A DNA stretch of 64,000 bases, from contig NZ_JALKBW010000001.1 in the NCBI RefSeq assembly GCF_023017165.1, positions 682,001 through 746,000 of the forward strand, written 5' to 3'. Numbering within the stretch: position 1 is the first letter of the stretch; each line of letters opens with the position of its first letter. Source of the DNA: Gordonia alkaliphila (lineage in GTDB: Bacteria > Actinomycetota > Actinomycetes > Mycobacteriales > Mycobacteriaceae). Below the pieces are notes generated by a model. The model did no database searches, was not told where the DNA came from, and worked only from the letters and a program-made list of their open reading frames with translations. The position numbers and the translations under genes are program-made. This document shows, piece by piece, positions 61,875-64,000 of the stretch.

Positions 61875-63113
61875 TCAGTTGACGGTCACGGTGTCGGTGA
61901 ACTTGACGTCCTCGCCGACAGTGCTGACCAGGATCGAGCGGCTGCACAGCGACGGCAGCTGCGGGACGGCCTTGCCGTCGCAGGTGAAGGTCAGACCGGG
62001 TGCCGCGGGCACCGGGACGTCCTTGGCCGCGCGCCACGCGGTCTTCATCTGCTCGGGGCCGATGGCACCGGCGGGCAGCGAGCCGCCGACCTCGGCCATC
62101 GCCATGACGACCTGGTAGCCCATGTACGACAGACCGTGCGGATCGGTGTCCGGCGCGTACTTCGCCATGACACTGCGGTACTGGGTGACGGTGTCCGCAT
62201 CCGAGGACAGATTCACCGTGGTGAAGGCCTTGGCGCCCTGCACCGCGTCCGCGCCGACCGCGTCGATGACCGGCTTGTCGAGGCAGCTGGCGATCAGGTA
62301 CTTCTGCACGTCCGGCGCAGCGGTCTCGAGGGCCTTGATGCCCTGGATGCACTGGCGGGTGTCACCCATGATGGCCACGGCGTCCGGGTTGTCGGACAGG
62401 CCCGCCTGGATCTGCGGGGTGGGGTCGGCGGTGGCGACCGGGACGGTCACCACGTTCAGTTCGACGCCGGCCTGCTTGAACATCGGCTCGCCGAGCGCCT
62501 TCACCGAAGCGGCGGCGTCGCCGGTGTCGCCGATCAGAATGGTGACCTTCTTCAGGCCGTCCTTCGCGGCGGTGGCGGCCTGGCCGCCCAGGACGGCGAT
62601 GATGCCGCCGGACATCATGAACGCATCCGGGTTGACCATCTCGGCTTGCGAGACCGGCGCCTGCGCGATGTACGGGATCCCGGCGCCGGCGATGATCGGC
62701 ACCATCACGGCACCCTGCGCGCCGAGCGGCGACACGACGGCGGAGACCTTCTTCTCCACCATCTCGTTGGCGCACTTGGTAGCGCTGGCGGGCTCCTCGT
62801 GCTGCTTGCAGATCACCAGCTCGATCTTGTGGCCGCCGATGCCGCCGCCGTTCTCGTTGATGTACTTGGCCGCGGCTTCACCGCCCTCACGCACCATGGG
62901 CAGCGAGATCTGGCCGCCCTCGGGAGCGATGAAGCCGATCTTGATGGCGTCGCCGGTAGCGGCGTTGCCCGGCAGCTCCGTGGTCTTGCCCGCTGAGTTC
63001 GACGAGTCGTCGTCCGAGGAACACGCGGTCAGCCCGCCCAGGACGAGTGCTGCGGCGGCGCCCATGACGGCAGTGGATTTCGCTGCGCGCTTGAAGCCGG
63101 TGGATACGTTCAC
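61875..63113 (-). CDS. Branched-chain-type ABC substrate-binding lipoprotein
   Basis: 412 residues. A basic N-terminus and hydrophobic stretch lead to lipobox LTAC with Cys31 as the lipidation site, then a Ser/Asp-rich linker. The mature part is a periplasmic-binding-protein type I fold (KIGFIAPEGGQISLPMVREG, VSAVVSPLGAQGAVMVPIIA, DAVAIMGDTRQCIQG). GTG 63113 has AAGGGA 7 nt upstream. The ligand could be an amino acid, amide or a steroid fragment; the KstR-type box upstream favours the last. Confidence 0.88.
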   Translation of the reverse strand: MNVSTGFKRAAKSTAVMGAAAALVLGGLTACSSDDDSSNSAGKTTELPGNAATGDAIKIGFIAPEGGQISLPMVREGGEAAAKYINENGGGIGGHKIELVICKQHEEPASATKCANEMVEKKVSAVVSPLGAQGAVMVPIIAGAGIPYIAQAPVSQAEMVNPDAFMMSGGIIAVLGGQAATAAKDGLKKVTILIGDTGDAAASVKALGEPMFKQAGVELNVVTVPVATADPTPQIQAGLSDNPDAVAIMGDTRQCIQGIKALETAAPDVQKYLIASCLDKPVIDAVGADAVQGAKAFTTVNLSSDADTVTQYRSVMAKYAPDTDPHGLSYMGYQVVMAMAEVGGSLPAGAIGPEQMKTAWRAAKDVPVPAAPGLTFTCDGKAVPQLPSLCSRSILVSTVGEDVKFTDTVTVN

Positions 63114-63148
63114 TTGCAGATCCCTTCGATAAAGGTTGTTCGGCAGAA

Positions 63149-63162
63149 TGTAACGTGTTCCA
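63149..63162. promoter_or_regulatory. KstR-type operator upstream of the ABC importer operon
   Basis: TGTAACGTGTTCCA fits TNNAACNNGTTNNA at every fixed position, 35 nt upstream of the binding-protein start. It resembles the site at 977 closely (TGTAAC..GTTC.A). Confidence 0.7.
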
Positions 63163-63187
63163 GATCTCACACGGCCGCGTATCAGAA

Positions 63188-63220
63188 AACCCGCCGGACA
63201 CGATTTGGTCTCGGCGGGTT
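63188..63220 (-). terminator. Terminator of the quinone oxidoreductase gene
   Basis: AACCCGCCG and CGGCGGGTT form a 9-bp stem; on the minus strand the stem is followed by TTTTC. It isolates the importer promoter from upstream transcription. Confidence 0.8.
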
Positions 63221-63251
63221 CATCTGCAACCGCGCAGCTCAGCGCAGTTTG

Positions 63252-64000
63252 TCAGTCGGCGATCGTGACGACGGCCTTCCCTAGCACACGCCCTTCGGCG
63301 AGGTCCGTGAGGGCCCGCGGCAGGTCCTCAAGGGGGTAGGTGGCGTTCACCGGCGGCCGCATCCCAGCCTCGATCATCTCGTTCAGATCGTCCTGCAGCA
63401 GGGCGGGTACCTCGGGGTGCGTGCGGATGTACTCGCCCCACGCAGCACCCACGATCGCGATGTTGCGGAACAGCACCCGGTTGAGCTTGACGGTGGGGAT
63501 GCCGCCCGCGGCGAACCCGATCACCACGAAGCGGCCGTCCGGCGCGACGGCGCGGACCGCCTCGTCGAACACCTCCCCGCCGACCGGGTCGATCATCACG
63601 TCGACGCCGCCGTCGGACAGTTCGAGGACGCGATCCTTCCAGCCGTCGGTCAGCTGCACCACTTCGTCGGCGCCGAACTCGCGCAGCATGTCTTCGGCCC
63701 CGGTGCGGTGCACGATGGCGATGACCTTGGCGCCCATGGCCTTGGCCACCAGGATCGACGCCGTGCCGACGCCGCCCGCGGCGCCGAGGACGCCGACCAC
63801 TTCGCCGGGCGCGGTCTGCGCGCGCAGCTTCAAGGCGAACAGCGCGGTCTGGAAGTTGATGCCCAGCGACGCGCCCTCGTCGAAGCTCAGCGCGTCGGGC
63901 AGCCGGAACAGCTGCTGCTCGGCGACGGCCACCTGCTCGGCGAAGCCGCCCAGGAACGATGCCACCAGCACCCGATCGCCCGCCGCGAACGCCGAACCCT
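63252..64000 (-). CDS. NADPH:quinone oxidoreductase-like protein (5' end outside window)
   Basis: About 249 C-terminal residues of a zinc-free medium-chain dehydrogenase/reductase. The visible part begins within FAAGDRVLVASFLGG; the NADPH motif is VLGAAGGVGTASILVAKA; VDVMIDPVGGEVFDEAVRAV and a C-terminal GKAVVTIAD follow. Homologues reduce quinones or enones. It reads on past position 64000, so the start is not seen. Confidence 0.88.
   Translation of the reverse strand, partial: GSAFAAGDRVLVASFLGGFAEQVAVAEQQLFRLPDALSFDEGASLGINFQTALFALKLRAQTAPGEVVGVLGAAGGVGTASILVAKAMGAKVIAIVHRTGAEDMLREFGADEVVQLTDGWKDRVLELSDGGVDVMIDPVGGEVFDEAVRAVAPDGRFVVIGFAAGGIPTVKLNRVLFRNIAIVGAAWGEYIRTHPEVPALLQDDLNEMIEAGMRPPVNATYPLEDLPRALTDLAEGRVLGKAVVTIAD

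Overview
This window is chromosomal DNA from a high-GC actinobacterium of the order Mycobacteriales, most likely Gordonia or a close relative (inferred from protein recall; no search was run). The evidence is the strong codon bias, GTG starts, tightly overlapping genes, a mycofactocin locus, KshB, Mce-associated membrane proteins, CYP51/CYP123/CYP136-type P450s, and blocks whose gene order matches remembered Mycobacterium tuberculosis H37Rv blocks.

Layout. 1-7962: mycofactocin core (mftD, mftC, mftB and the 26-residue precursor mftA on the minus strand, divergent mftR), a mycofactocin-type SDR, and an operon of kshB, ferredoxin reductase and a DNA alkylation repair gene. mftE and mftF are not in the window. 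7988-14678: DoxX-like protein, four overlapping Mce-associated membrane proteins with no mce genes beside them, a CYP136-type P450/TetR/SDR operon, and menC. 14690 to about 16010: an IS110-family element directly upstream of menC, with a structured non-coding end that is a candidate bridge RNA. 16014-19721: MpaB-family oxygenase behind a 12-bp-armed palindrome, a DUF559 protein, a duplicated 73-nt intergenic sequence, a hydrolase and a nitrobindin-like protein. 19799-24157: str operon (rpsL, rpsG, fusA, tuf) with intercistronic hairpins. 24520-30250: MFS transporter, AcoR-like activator, aldehyde dehydrogenase and NDMA/mycofactocin-dependent alcohol dehydrogenase. 30333-31670: exonuclease III and a cupin. 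31686-43206: a nine-gene acyclic-terpene (Atu)-like acyl-CoA carboxylation operon with a TetR gene and a perfect 18-bp palindrome at its head. 43285-48435: thioesterases, amidohydrolase, FadD-type ligase and an SDR. 48570-58206: the CYP51 locus (ferredoxin, CYP51, SDR, CYP123-like, TetR, then divergent ALDH, SDR, 3-hydroxyisobutyrate dehydrogenase-like and carboxymuconolactone decarboxylase-like genes). 58283-63113: a branched-chain-type ABC importer with LivH, LivM and LivG fused in one 912-residue protein. 63252-64000: a quinone oxidoreductase that runs off the window.

How it fits together. Three separate transcription units (the mycofactocin SDR, kshB-reductase, and the ABC importer) each carry a perfect match to the KstR operator consensus TNNAACNNGTTNNA. 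This links steroid ring degradation, a mycofactocin-coupled dehydrogenase and an importer in one predicted regulon. A second user of mycofactocin, the NDMA-type alcohol dehydrogenase, sits with an aldehyde dehydrogenase under an AcoR-like regulator. The window reads as a lipid, steroid and isoprenoid catabolism region built around conserved housekeeping genes, with one mobile element. I found no CRISPR array, tRNA, rRNA, prophage or recognisable defence island. The least explained signals are the IS110 non-coding end, the duplicated 73-nt sequence, the palindrome cluster at 48464-48553 and the orphan Mce-associated quartet.
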